From JBAXGW01 sp037139195 (GTDB taxonomy: Bacteria > Bacteroidota > Bacteroidia > Bacteroidales > JAHJDW01), in contig JBAXGW010000032.1 in the NCBI GenBank assembly GCA_037139195.1, forward strand, positions 1 to 47,918: DNA of 47,918 nt. The letters run 5' to 3'. Both the position numbers and the translations under genes were made by a program. The notes below the pieces were generated by a model. The model saw only the letters and a list, made by a program, of their open reading frames with translations, did not search any database and was not told the DNA's origin. Of this stretch, positions 35,294-41,808 are shown in pieces. The stretch's first letter is position 1; each line of letters starts with the position of its first letter.

Positions 35294-36232
35294 ATGCTTA
35301 TTTCATTGATAATTCCTGTATATAATGAAGAAGATAATATCTGTATGTTATATAGTAGAATAACTGATATTATTAAAAAATTGTCAAATACTGATTATGA
35401 ATTTTGCTTTGTAAACGATGGAAGTGAGGATAGTTCAATTGATATTATAAAAAACCTAGCTTTAAAAGATAAAAAGGTTAAATATATTGATTTTAGCCGA
35501 AATTTTGGACATCAGATTGCAGTTTCGGCAGCATTGGATCATGTTAAGGGTGATGTTGCAATTATTATTGATGCCGATTTGCAAGACCCGCCAGAGTTGA
35601 TATTTGATATGCTTAAAAAGTATGATGAAGGTTATCAAGTAGTTTACGCAAAACGCAATCAACGTGATGGCGAAAGTTGGATTAAAAAAATAAGTGCAAA
35701 ATTATTTTATCGCTTATTGAAAATGATTACATCGGTTCATATTCCTTTAGATACAGGAGATTTTAGATTAATAGACCGTAAAATTATTGATGTTCTAAAA
35801 GAAATGCCTGAAAGACATAAGTTTTTGCGTGGGCAAATTTCGTGGATTGGCTTCAATCAAACATTTGTCAGCTATAATCGTGATAAACGACAAGCAGGGG
35901 AAACGGGTTACACTTATAAAAAGATGTTTCGCTTAGCGATGGATGGCATAACTGCTTTTTCCGATTTTCCACTTAAATTAGCTACTATAATGGGGTTTTT
36001 TGTCTCAATTATTGCATTCCTTATTATGATTTATGCGTTATGGGCTAAATTTATTTGGAATGATACTGTGCCCGGTTGGACTTCATTAATCATAAGTATT
36101 ATGTTTATTGGTGGCATACAACTAATTTGTGTTGGGCTACTTGGCGAATATATTGGCAGAATGGGCGATAATATTAAAAAACGTCCCCTATATATTGTTA
36201 AAAATTCTAATATTAAAGCAGATAGAAACTAA
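35294..36232 (+). CDS. GT2 glycosyltransferase, GtrB/ArnC-like (paralog)
   Basis: 312 residues, the same length and layout as the product of 33326-34264. Seen: LISLIIPVYNEEDNICMLY, FVNDGSEDSSI, RNFGHQIAVSAALDHVKGD, IIDADLQDPPELIF (DXD), TGDFRLIDRKIIDVL, KFLRGQISWIGFNQTF. Two C-terminal membrane helices with GWTSLIISIMFIGGIQLI and GEYIGRMGDNIKKRP. Charges polyprenyl phosphate with a sugar; the two paralogs may use different sugars. Transcribed alone, divergent from the glycan operon, from a partly duplicated promoter. Confidence 0.95.
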   Translation: MLISLIIPVYNEEDNICMLYSRITDIIKKLSNTDYEFCFVNDGSEDSSIDIIKNLALKDKKVKYIDFSRNFGHQIAVSAALDHVKGDVAIIIDADLQDPPELIFDMLKKYDEGYQVVYAKRNQRDGESWIKKISAKLFYRLLKMITSVHIPLDTGDFRLIDRKIIDVLKEMPERHKFLRGQISWIGFNQTFVSYNRDKRQAGETGYTYKKMFRLAMDGITAFSDFPLKLATIMGFFVSIIAFLIMIYALWAKFIWNDTVPGWTSLIISIMFIGGIQLICVGLLGEYIGRMGDNIKKRPLYIVKNSNIKADRN

Positions 36233-36249
36233 TTTATATTTTGAGTATC

Positions 36250-36281
36250 TTGGTGTAATTATAAAAATATGTGTACTTTTG
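36250..36281 (+). promoter_or_regulatory. Promoter upstream of the RHS fragment
   Basis: TTG at 36250-36252, 21 nt spacer, TACTTTTG at 36274-36281. The ATG of the RHS fragment is 27 nt further on. It suggests the fragment is expressed rather than a silent remnant. Confidence 0.55.
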
Positions 36282-36308
36282 GATTAAGGTTTTCCATTTA
36301 AAAATTCA

Positions 36309-37400
36309 ATGCAGTATTTCTCCTCAAATACAATCAATAATGGGCAATTGATAATTTTCAATTTTCAATTAAATAAGCCCGATGGCACCATTGCCAACGA
36401 CCTTAGCTATGATGCTTGGGGAAACCGCCGTAACCCCAGCACTTGGGCAGTATTAAACTCATCTGAGCTATCAACATTAAACACTACACTTATTACCGAC
36501 CGTGGTTACACCCTACACGAGCACCTAAACCAATTTGCACTAATAAATATGAATGGGCGTGCTTACGACTCACGCTTGGGACAGTTCCTAAGCCCCGACC
36601 CTTTTGTGCAAGCACCCGAAAACACCCAAAGCTACAATCGCTATGCATATTGCTTAAATAACCCGATGAAGTATACCGACCCGAGTGGGTATGAATGGTA
36701 TAGAAATAAAACTACTGGAGAGTATAAGTATAATGAAGGGGCACTTGATGACTCTTATGAGTCTGGTAATTGGTCTTATGTGGGTATGACTCGTTCTGTA
36801 AATTATAGTAAAAGAGATGGTGGTGGATTAGCCCAATTTTATACAAATGATGGTACAATAGTATCGCTAGACAAAGAAGGAAAGCCTCAGTGTGCTGTTG
36901 ATAAAGACTTAAATTCATGGACAATGGGTGAAAAGGGTTGGGAGAAAACTACTATTTCTCTTAAGGAGTTTGTTGTTAAACCGAATGAAAAAATAGACGA
37001 TGAAAATCCCTCAGGACAAGAGGTCGGCGGTGAAACTTTCAAACATGTGGTTGAAGCTACGGGTCTTGGAGCTGATGCAATGAATACTCCAATAAGTATT
37101 ACAAAGGCTGTATTAAAAGAATCAGGAAAGGCTTTAGAAGGGTTTACAAGAACTGGAACTGTAATTGGTGCGATAGCTGGTGGTGGTCCTGCAATTTATA
37201 ATATAGCTACTAATCATGGTGGAAACTGGAAAGATTGGGCTGCTTTAGGTCTTTCAGTAGCTGGTGTTACTTCTGAGTTTTTTGGAGTAGGTGAAATCTG
37301 GGACTCAGTTGCAATTCCAGTAACTGTTGGAGTAACTGTTGGGACAGTGGGTTTTGACGTGTATAATATTCTCGATGAAGATAAAACCAAACATAAATAA
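36309..37400 (+). CDS. Orphan RHS C-terminal fragment with variable, possibly toxic, end
   Basis: 363 residues. RHS similarity starts near residue 25 (DGTIANDLSYDAWGNRRNPS) and includes the RHS-associated core at about 78-127 (MNGRAYDSRLGQFLSPDPF, NRYAYCLNNPMKYTDPSG), after which toxin tips normally begin. The YD-repeat shell, signal sequence and rest of an RHS protein are absent. Residues 1-24 look translated from ordinary intergenic sequence. The tip (130-363) has a polar half and then two hydrophobic Gly-rich stretches (about 276-297 and 303-350), as in pore-forming or membrane-acting tips; I do not recognise it. The RHS part is visibly more GC-rich than the tip and the surroundings. Followed after 10 nt by a membrane-protein gene that could be its immunity protein. 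Confidence 0.75.
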   Translation: MQYFSSNTINNGQLIIFNFQLNKPDGTIANDLSYDAWGNRRNPSTWAVLNSSELSTLNTTLITDRGYTLHEHLNQFALINMNGRAYDSRLGQFLSPDPFVQAPENTQSYNRYAYCLNNPMKYTDPSGYEWYRNKTTGEYKYNEGALDDSYESGNWSYVGMTRSVNYSKRDGGGLAQFYTNDGTIVSLDKEGKPQCAVDKDLNSWTMGEKGWEKTTISLKEFVVKPNEKIDDENPSGQEVGGETFKHVVEATGLGADAMNTPISITKAVLKESGKALEGFTRTGTVIGAIAGGGPAIYNIATNHGGNWKDWAALGLSVAGVTSEFFGVGEIWDSVAIPVTVGVTVGTVGFDVYNILDEDKTKHK

Positions 37401-37410
37401 GAAGAAATAA

Positions 37411-38121
37411 ATGAAAACAGAATATAAAACAGAAGACTACAATGCAACGAAGGGGTTTTTGTACTTTTTTATTGCCATTATGCTTTTCGTAACAATATTA
37501 ATATTAGTTGGCATGTGGTTAAATGCTCCTTATTTGGGTGTTATAGGTTTTATTTGTTTTTGTATACTACCATTTGCTTTTGAGAAAAAAATAAAGCAAA
37601 TATTTACCAAACGGATATTTTTAGAATTCGATGATTTATCTTTTTCTGTTACAAAATATCATTTGAAAAATGAAACAGCAGAAGGACAATTGAATTTGAA
37701 ATGGAGCGAAATTCAATCATATAAATTTTACTTTTCACCTGCTAAAAACACTATCCTTACTCTTTATTTAAAAAATGGCGGGAGCAAAACCTGGGGCTTT
37801 AAGGATAATAAAACCTCTAAAGAAGCAATTGGAGGGGAAAGTTTATTTAGTATCTTCCATTCCTACATTAAAAATTATAATGTAGATAAAAATAATGATG
37901 AAAGAATTATGCTAAATCAAGGTTTTTTAAACTCTAAAACTGGCTCAGTTATTATATATTCTGAGATAGTCATAATAATTTCAGGGTTTATTTTTCATTT
38001 AATGATGCATCCTCAATCCTCATTTTTAACACTACTTATGGGTTTTAGTTTAGTCATTCAACAATTTCTTAAAAGGAAGCAGGAGAAGGCTTTATATGAT
38101 ACAATTAGTAAATTAGACTAA
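37411..38121 (+). CDS. Membrane protein, candidate immunity protein to the RHS tip
   Basis: 236 residues, not recognised. Two membrane helices near the N-terminus (about 16-36 and 40-58), a soluble middle of about 110 residues that looks like a PH-like domain (FLEFDDLSFSVTKYHL, LNLKWSEIQSYKFYF, GGSKTWGFKD), and two more hydrophobic segments at about 180-198 and 203-220. No signal peptide. Position directly behind an RHS tip with hydrophobic segments is where immunity genes lie, and membrane-bound immunity fits a membrane-acting toxin. This is inference from position; it could equally be an unrelated housekeeping membrane protein. Confidence 0.7.
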   Translation: MKTEYKTEDYNATKGFLYFFIAIMLFVTILILVGMWLNAPYLGVIGFICFCILPFAFEKKIKQIFTKRIFLEFDDLSFSVTKYHLKNETAEGQLNLKWSEIQSYKFYFSPAKNTILTLYLKNGGSKTWGFKDNKTSKEAIGGESLFSIFHSYIKNYNVDKNNDERIMLNQGFLNSKTGSVIIYSEIVIIISGFIFHLMMHPQSSFLTLLMGFSLVIQQFLKRKQEKALYDTISKLD

Positions 38122-38188
38122 GCTAATATTTTCATTACATGTATTTTGTAGCGCAAGCACATATATTTGTGTTACACAAAAACAAAAG

Positions 38189-38216
38189 GAGAAGCTCGGG
38201 AAACCGGGCTTCTTTT
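38189..38216. terminator. Bidirectional terminator
   Basis: Nine-pair stem GAAGCTCGG / CCGGGCTTC (one G-U pair) with a GAAA tetraloop. On the plus strand TTTT follows; on the minus strand the sequence after the stem is also T-rich. It sits between the candidate immunity gene and the convergent XRE gene, whose last codon it touches. Confidence 0.8.
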
Positions 38217-38571
38217 ATAATACCAAATACGTTTGCCTTGCTTTAAAATCACGGATAAGAGAACTAACCACTTTCAGGATAGACTTTTTCTCATCTTCCG
38301 GCAGCTCGTCTAATCTTTTAAACTCCTTAATCAGTTCAGCATCTTTTAAAGTGCTTTCAACCTTTTGAGATTTATCACCTCTTACGAGGTAATCAATAGA
38401 AGTATCAAACACATCGGCCAGTTTTTCGAGTACATCTGCGGGAGGCTGTACGCCTTTAATCTCATACCTTGCCATTTGTGTATGAGAAATATTTATCTTA
38501 TCAGCAAGTTGAGACTGAGTTAAACCAATCTGCTTTCTTAGGTTCTGTATTCTATTGCCAAGGTTATCCAT
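38215..38571 (-). CDS. XRE-family DNA-binding regulator
   Basis: 118 residues. Helix-turn-helix of the Cro/C1 type at about 8-62: IQNLRKQIGLTQSQLADKIN then ISHTQMARYEIKGVQPPADV and LADVFDTSIDYLV. The rest (75-118) is a charged helical tail (ELIKEFKRLDELPEDEKKSI), as in many phage-like repressors and stand-alone regulators. Probably binds its own promoter region. The adjacent, divergently read region (38600-38920) holds the remains of a PemK/MazF-like gene, so it might be a leftover regulator of a lost accessory element; this is inference. Confidence 0.93.
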   Translation of the reverse strand: MDNLGNRIQNLRKQIGLTQSQLADKINISHTQMARYEIKGVQPPADVLEKLADVFDTSIDYLVRGDKSQKVESTLKDAELIKEFKRLDELPEDEKKSILKVVSSLIRDFKARQTYLVL

Positions 38572-38601
38572 AAAACAATCTTTTAAGAGTTGTCAACACT
38601 G

Positions 38602-38609
38602 CAAATCTA
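38602..38609 (-). promoter_or_regulatory. Promoter -7 box for the XRE gene
   Basis: Minus-strand TAGATTTG (TAnnTTTG), 30 nt before the XRE start codon. The -33 element is not clear. Confidence 0.5.
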
Positions 38610-38617
38610 CCCAATAA

Positions 38618-38931
38618 GACGCATTTAGACTACACCCAACTATTGTGCTTTCAAATAATAATGTAAATCAATATGAAGATGCTTTTATTGGTGTGATGAT
38701 ATCGTCATCAGCCCCTTATGATGAATTTAGTTTTTCTTTAAATAACGAAATGCTAACTAAGCCATCTAAGAAGCCCTGTCAAGTCAGATGTCAGCTAATT
38801 TCACTAATTCTCGAAAACCAAGTTATAGGCAAACATGGAAGTGTAAAAAGGAAATTTTTTAAAGGAAATCATTGAAAAAATAAATGAAAGTGTTTTCAAT
38901 ATAGATTTATGAAGTTGACCGTTTTCTCGCC
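38618..38931 (+). pseudogene. Decayed PemK/MazF-like toxin gene
   Basis: A GTG-started frame at 38645-38875 gives VLSNNNVNQYEDAFIGVMIS, DEFSFSLNNEMLTKP, QVRCQLISLILENQVIG and KHGSVKRKFF, a pattern I associate with PemK/MazF-type RNases (VLSN start, then a QVR and GSVK segment). The N-terminal strand is missing: the frame is only open from 38618 (after TAA at 38615) and has no proper start. At the 3' end, adding one T in the run of six T near 38856 restores the reading KEIIEKINESVFNIDL to a stop at 38929-38931, the expected length. So the gene seems truncated at the front and frameshifted at the end. Family call is moderate; decay is well supported. Confidence 0.5.
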
Positions 38932-38948
38932 TACGGTCTCTGTTTAAA

Positions 38949-39093
38949 CACAAATTTACCCCATTTATCCATTTTCCTGAAAAGAATCCGCTTTAATCCG
39001 TTCAATCAGTGTTATCCGTGTTCCATTATTTAGATAAAACAAATTCGTCAACCCGTTTACTTGTCTACTCTTTTACCTTTCAACTTGTTTGCC
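38949..39093 (+). repeat. Rpn leader repeat, copy 1
   Basis: Intergenic segment with core 38976-39045 (CCTGAAAAGAATCCG..., then TTATCCGTGTTCCAT). It matches 40257-40415 over the core and over flanking words (acaaatttacc-catttatc before, cccgtttacttg after). Each copy lies just upstream of an Rpn-type gene. The rest of the 687-nt gene-free stretch 38572-39258 holds the decayed toxin gene (38618-38931) and the CTTCGACTCCGCTCAG repeat at 39113. Confidence 0.8.
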
Positions 39094-39112
39094 AAGCAAA
39101 ATCAGAGTTCCC

Positions 39113-39134
39113 AGACTTCGACTCCGCTCAGTCT
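39113..39134. repeat. CTTCGACTTCGCTCAG-type repeat (copy B, single arm)
   Basis: AGACTTCGACTCCGCTCAGTCT: one arm of the palindrome seen whole at 19693-19745 and 41719-41773, itself with AGACT/AGTCT ends. No partner arm nearby. Confidence 0.6.
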
Positions 39135-39236
39135 CCAGAAGTAATCAAATATTTATCCCTTGTATCCAGTTTACATGTTCCCTCGTCAAATCGTTTACTA
39201 AACAAAAAAATGCTTTCTTACAGAGATAAATTTAAG

Positions 39237-39244
39237 TATATTTG
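39237..39244 (+). promoter_or_regulatory. Promoter -7 box for Rpn-type gene 1
   Basis: TATATTTG (TAnnTTTG) 14 nt before the ATG at 39259, followed by a run of A as in the second Rpn-type gene. Confidence 0.55.
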
Positions 39245-39258
39245 CAAAAAAAAGTATA

Positions 39259-40167
39259 ATGAAAAATTTAATACGATTCGACTGGGCAGTAAAACGACTT
39301 TTGAGAAATAAAGCCAACTTTGATATTTTAGAAGGCTTCTTGTCAGAATTGCTCAATGAAGACATTAAAATAGAAAATATACTGGAAAGCGAAAGTAACA
39401 AAGACTATAAAGAAGATAAGTTTACTCGGGTTGATTTGCTTGTTAAGAATACAAAAGGAGAACTTATCATAATTGAAATACAAAACAATAGAGAACACGA
39501 TTACTTACTTCGAATATTGTTTGGCACTTCAAGGCTATTGTTAGAAAACATGGACGAAGGCATGAAATATGCCGAAATAAAAAAAGTAATATCTGTAAAT
39601 ATAGTTTACTTCGACCTTGGACAAGGCGAAGACTATATCTATCATGGCACAACAAGTTTTATTGGATTAAACAAGAAAGATACGTTGAAATTATCTCACG
39701 ACCAGCAATTACTATACAAGACAGAGAATGTATCTAAGATATATCCTGAATATTATGTGTTAAAAGTAAATCAATTTAACGAAGTAGCAAAAAACACATT
39801 AGACGAATGGATTTATTTTTTAAAGACCGATGAAATAAAAGACGAATTCAAAGCCAAAGGACTGAAGCAAGCTAAAGAAAAATTAGATGTGTTTAAGCTT
39901 TCTGAAACAGACAGAAAGGATTATGAACATTTTATTGAACAAGTGAGGTATGAAGAAAGTATAATCGTTTCTAACTATAAAGTAGGAGAAATAAAAGGCG
40001 AAATTAAAGGAAAGATTGAAGGAAAGATTGAAGGAAAGATTGAAGGAAAGATTGAAGGAAAGATTGAGATGGCAATTGAAATGATAAAAGAAAATGAGCC
40101 TATAGAAAAAATTGCAAAATACACAAAGCTTTCAATATCTGAAATCGAAGCTCTAAATAAAAAATAA
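39259..40167 (+). CDS. Rpn family / PD-(D/E)XK nuclease family transposase protein 1
   Basis: 302 residues. N-terminus IRFDWAVKRLLRNKANFDIL is the family start. The nuclease core has KFTRVDLLVKNTKGELIIIE followed by IQNN: Asp in VDLL and the E-x-Q of IEIQ, the PD-(D/E)XK pattern of this family. The C-terminus carries a run of KIEG units (five 12-bp repeats, 40009-40068) before a helical end (MAIEMIKENEPIEKIAKYTK, LSISEIEALNKK). E. coli Rpn proteins are DNA endonucleases that raise RecA-independent recombination; by analogy this may be a DNA-cutting, self-spreading gene. It has the promoter and leader repeat in common with the next gene and its own terminator. Confidence 0.93.
   Translation: MKNLIRFDWAVKRLLRNKANFDILEGFLSELLNEDIKIENILESESNKDYKEDKFTRVDLLVKNTKGELIIIEIQNNREHDYLLRILFGTSRLLLENMDEGMKYAEIKKVISVNIVYFDLGQGEDYIYHGTTSFIGLNKKDTLKLSHDQQLLYKTENVSKIYPEYYVLKVNQFNEVAKNTLDEWIYFLKTDEIKDEFKAKGLKQAKEKLDVFKLSETDRKDYEHFIEQVRYEESIIVSNYKVGEIKGEIKGKIEGKIEGKIEGKIEGKIEMAIEMIKENEPIEKIAKYTKLSISEIEALNKK
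40009..40068 (+). repeat. In-frame 12-bp tandem repeat in Rpn-type gene 1
   Basis: Five head-to-tail units of GGAAAGATTGAA, four perfect and the last with one change (final A to G). Encodes Lys-Ile-Glu-Gly four or five times. A 12-bp unit keeps the frame, so the tract can grow or shrink without breaking the gene. Confidence 0.9.
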
Positions 40168-40182
40168 CTTTCATTTTGATTG

Positions 40183-40220
40183 AAAAATCCCGAATTTATT
40201 ACAAAGTTCGGGATTTTTTT
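40183..40220 (+). terminator. Intrinsic terminator after Rpn-type gene 1
   Basis: Twelve-base perfect stem AAAAATCCCGAA / TTCGGGATTTTT, 12-nt loop, then T run; starts 16 nt after the stop codon. Confidence 0.85.
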
Positions 40221-40256
40221 ATTATTATAAAGGCTTGCTAAGCACTTTCGGGGCAA

Positions 40257-40415
40257 AACAAATATACCTCATTTATCACCTGTATCAAATTTCCTGAAAA
40301 AAATCCGTTTTAATCCGTTCAATCCGCGTTATCCGCGTTCCATCATTTATAAAACAAATTTACCTCATTTATCTAATTTGCCCAGTTTACTTGTTCACTC
40401 GTCAGCTTGTTTACA
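40257..40415 (+). repeat. Rpn leader repeat, copy 2
   Basis: Second copy of the segment at 38949-39093; core 40293-40360 (CCTGAAAAAAATCCG, then TTATCCGCGTTCCAT). The word acaaatttacctcatttatc occurs twice within this copy (40257 and 40354, the first with one change). It fills most of the gene-free stretch 40221-40478. Confidence 0.8.
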
Positions 40416-40430
40416 AAATAAAATTTCATC

Positions 40431-40461
40431 TTGCTAAAAACTAATAATTTACATAACTTTG
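40431..40461 (+). promoter_or_regulatory. Promoter for Rpn-type gene 2
   Basis: TTG 40431-40433, 20 nt spacer, TAACTTTG 40454-40461. Because the promoter covers the upstream TTG codon at 40431, the ATG at 40479 must be the start of the gene if this promoter is used. Confidence 0.65.
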
Positions 40462-40478
40462 CAAAAAGCGATAATAAA

Positions 40479-41345
40479 ATGGCAAAGAAAATAATACAAT
40501 TCGATTGGGCATTGAAAAAGCTACTTCGTCAGAAAGCCAATTACGATATATTAGAAGGATTTTTGAGCGTATTGCTTAAACAAGATATTATTATAAAAAA
40601 CATTTTAGATTCGGAAAGCAACAAAGAAACCGAGAACGACAAATTCAACCGAGTAGATATATTTGCCGAAACCAATGGCAGCGAACTTATAATAATAGAG
40701 CTACAGGTAGATAATGAAGTAGATTATTTTCAGCGTATGGCTTATGGCACCAGCAAAGCCATAACCGAATGTATGAGCACAGGCGATAAATACGTTAAAG
40801 TTAAAAAAGTTTATTCGGTAAATATTGTTTACTTCGACTTAGGTCAGGGCAAAGACTATGTATATCATGGCACAACGGAGTTTAAAGGAATGCACCAAAA
40901 CGATATTCTAACATTATCGGAAAAACAAAAACAGGCAATGCCACATCATAAAATATCGGATATTTTCCCCGAATATTATGTTCTGAAAGTAAATGATTTT
41001 AATGATTTAGCAAAAGATAAGCTTGACGAGTGGATTTATGTGTTGAAAAACTCAGAAGTAAAAGAAGAATTCACCGCCCAAGGACTTGACAAAGTTAAAG
41101 TGAAGCTAAATTATGAAGGCATGAGCGAGAGTGAAAAAAATCGCTACAACGAAGATATGCTAAATAAATCCAATGCAAAAAGCACCTTGTGGACTGCAAA
41201 AGTAGAAGGAGTAATTGCAGAAAAGAAAGAAACCGCTTTTAGGGGATTTGATATGGGACTTGATAATGATATGATTATTAAACTTACCAGTCTTTCTCTT
41301 TCAGAAGTTGAAGTTCTACGCCAAGAATGGGAAACGCAGAAATAA
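40479..41345 (+). CDS. Rpn family / PD-(D/E)XK nuclease family transposase protein 2
   Basis: 288 residues from the ATG at 40479; the frame runs back to a TTG at 40431, but the promoter lies in between and the paralog also begins with the FDWA motif shortly after its Met. Core: IIQFDWALKKLLRQKANYD, KFNRVDIFAETNGSELIIIE with LQVDN after it (D and E-x-Q), VNIVYFDLGQGKDYVYHGT. Clearly related to the gene at 39259 but diverged throughout, and it lacks the KIEG repeats; its C-terminus ends MIIKLTSLSLSEVEVLRQEW. Likely DNA endonuclease of the Rpn/transposase_31-like group. Diverged pairs plus similar leaders suggest two separate insertions or an old duplication. Confidence 0.93.
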   Translation: MAKKIIQFDWALKKLLRQKANYDILEGFLSVLLKQDIIIKNILDSESNKETENDKFNRVDIFAETNGSELIIIELQVDNEVDYFQRMAYGTSKAITECMSTGDKYVKVKKVYSVNIVYFDLGQGKDYVYHGTTEFKGMHQNDILTLSEKQKQAMPHHKISDIFPEYYVLKVNDFNDLAKDKLDEWIYVLKNSEVKEEFTAQGLDKVKVKLNYEGMSESEKNRYNEDMLNKSNAKSTLWTAKVEGVIAEKKETAFRGFDMGLDNDMIIKLTSLSLSEVEVLRQEWETQK

Positions 41346-41382
41346 TGAAGTTCACTAACTCAAATGCAAGTAATATTATGTC

Positions 41383-41413
41383 AAAAAAAAGCCGCATCAA
41401 AACTGATACGGCT
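41383..41413 (-). terminator. Intrinsic terminator after the small membrane protein
   Basis: Nine-pair stem (AGCCGTATC / GATGCGGCT on the minus strand, one G-U pair), then a run of eight T on the minus strand. It lies just past the stop of the small membrane gene and may also stop transcripts from Rpn-type gene 2. Confidence 0.75.
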
Positions 41414-41434
41414 TTCTCAAATATTTTTTGCAAA

Positions 41435-41611
41435 TCACTTTGATTTAGATTTTAATCTTTCTCCAATATAGATGGTGTTAAAAACGATGGAAGCTCCTAT
41501 TAAAATAATAGCGATTATTATTAATACAATGCTTTTGTAAAATTGCGTTGCAATTATTGATAGAGTAAGTCCCACCAATAAACAAATTAATCCTTTTTGC
41601 CAATTTTTCAT
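41435..41611 (-). CDS. Small two-helix membrane protein
   Basis: 58 residues from the ATG at 41611 (MKNWQKGLICLLVGLTLS); a TTG three codons upstream is in frame but less likely. Two hydrophobic segments, about 7-27 and 30-49, joined by a short turn with Tyr-Lys-Ser, and a basic tail (GERLKSKSK). No family recognised. It has its own terminator, which supports it as a real gene. Confidence 0.6.
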   Translation of the reverse strand: MKNWQKGLICLLVGLTLSIIATQFYKSIVLIIIAIILIGASIVFNTIYIGERLKSKSK

Positions 41612-41718
41612 AGTTCTCAAAGTTTAAAATGATAAGTGAAACGCGAAAAGAATTCAAAATCACTGTTTCTAGTCGCGTTTTATACCAATAGTATTTTCAA
41701 TAAAATTCAATCTATCAA

Positions 41719-41773
41719 CCCTTCGACTTCGCTCAGGGAGACAAATTTCAGTCATCTTGAGCGTAGTCGAAAG
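41719..41773. repeat. Palindromic repeat, CTTCGACTTCGCTCAG type (copy C)
   Basis: Arms 41719-41738 (CCCTTCGACTTCGCTCAGGG) and 41756-41773 (CTTGAGCGTAGTCGAAAG) are inverted copies with 3 mismatches in 18 bases. Lies in the gap between the small membrane gene and the S46 peptidase. I recall this word as very common in Bacteroidota intergenic DNA. Confidence 0.8.
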
Positions 41774-41808
41774 ATAAATATTGGACTTTTTAAATACTTG
41801 TTTAAGTA

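Noticed and set aside
39009..39311. 100-codon plus-strand ORF before Rpn-type gene 1
   Set aside because: It reads through the leader repeat and the CTTCGACTCCGCTCAG word and overlaps the true Rpn start in another frame; the product has no family features.
40009..40068. Tandem repeats as a CRISPR array
   Set aside because: Units are 12 bp with no spacers and lie inside a coding frame.
41478..41663. Second 61-codon minus-strand ORF over the small membrane gene
   Set aside because: Overlaps the better ORF in another frame, has no coherent membrane pattern and starts further from the promoter-like sequence.
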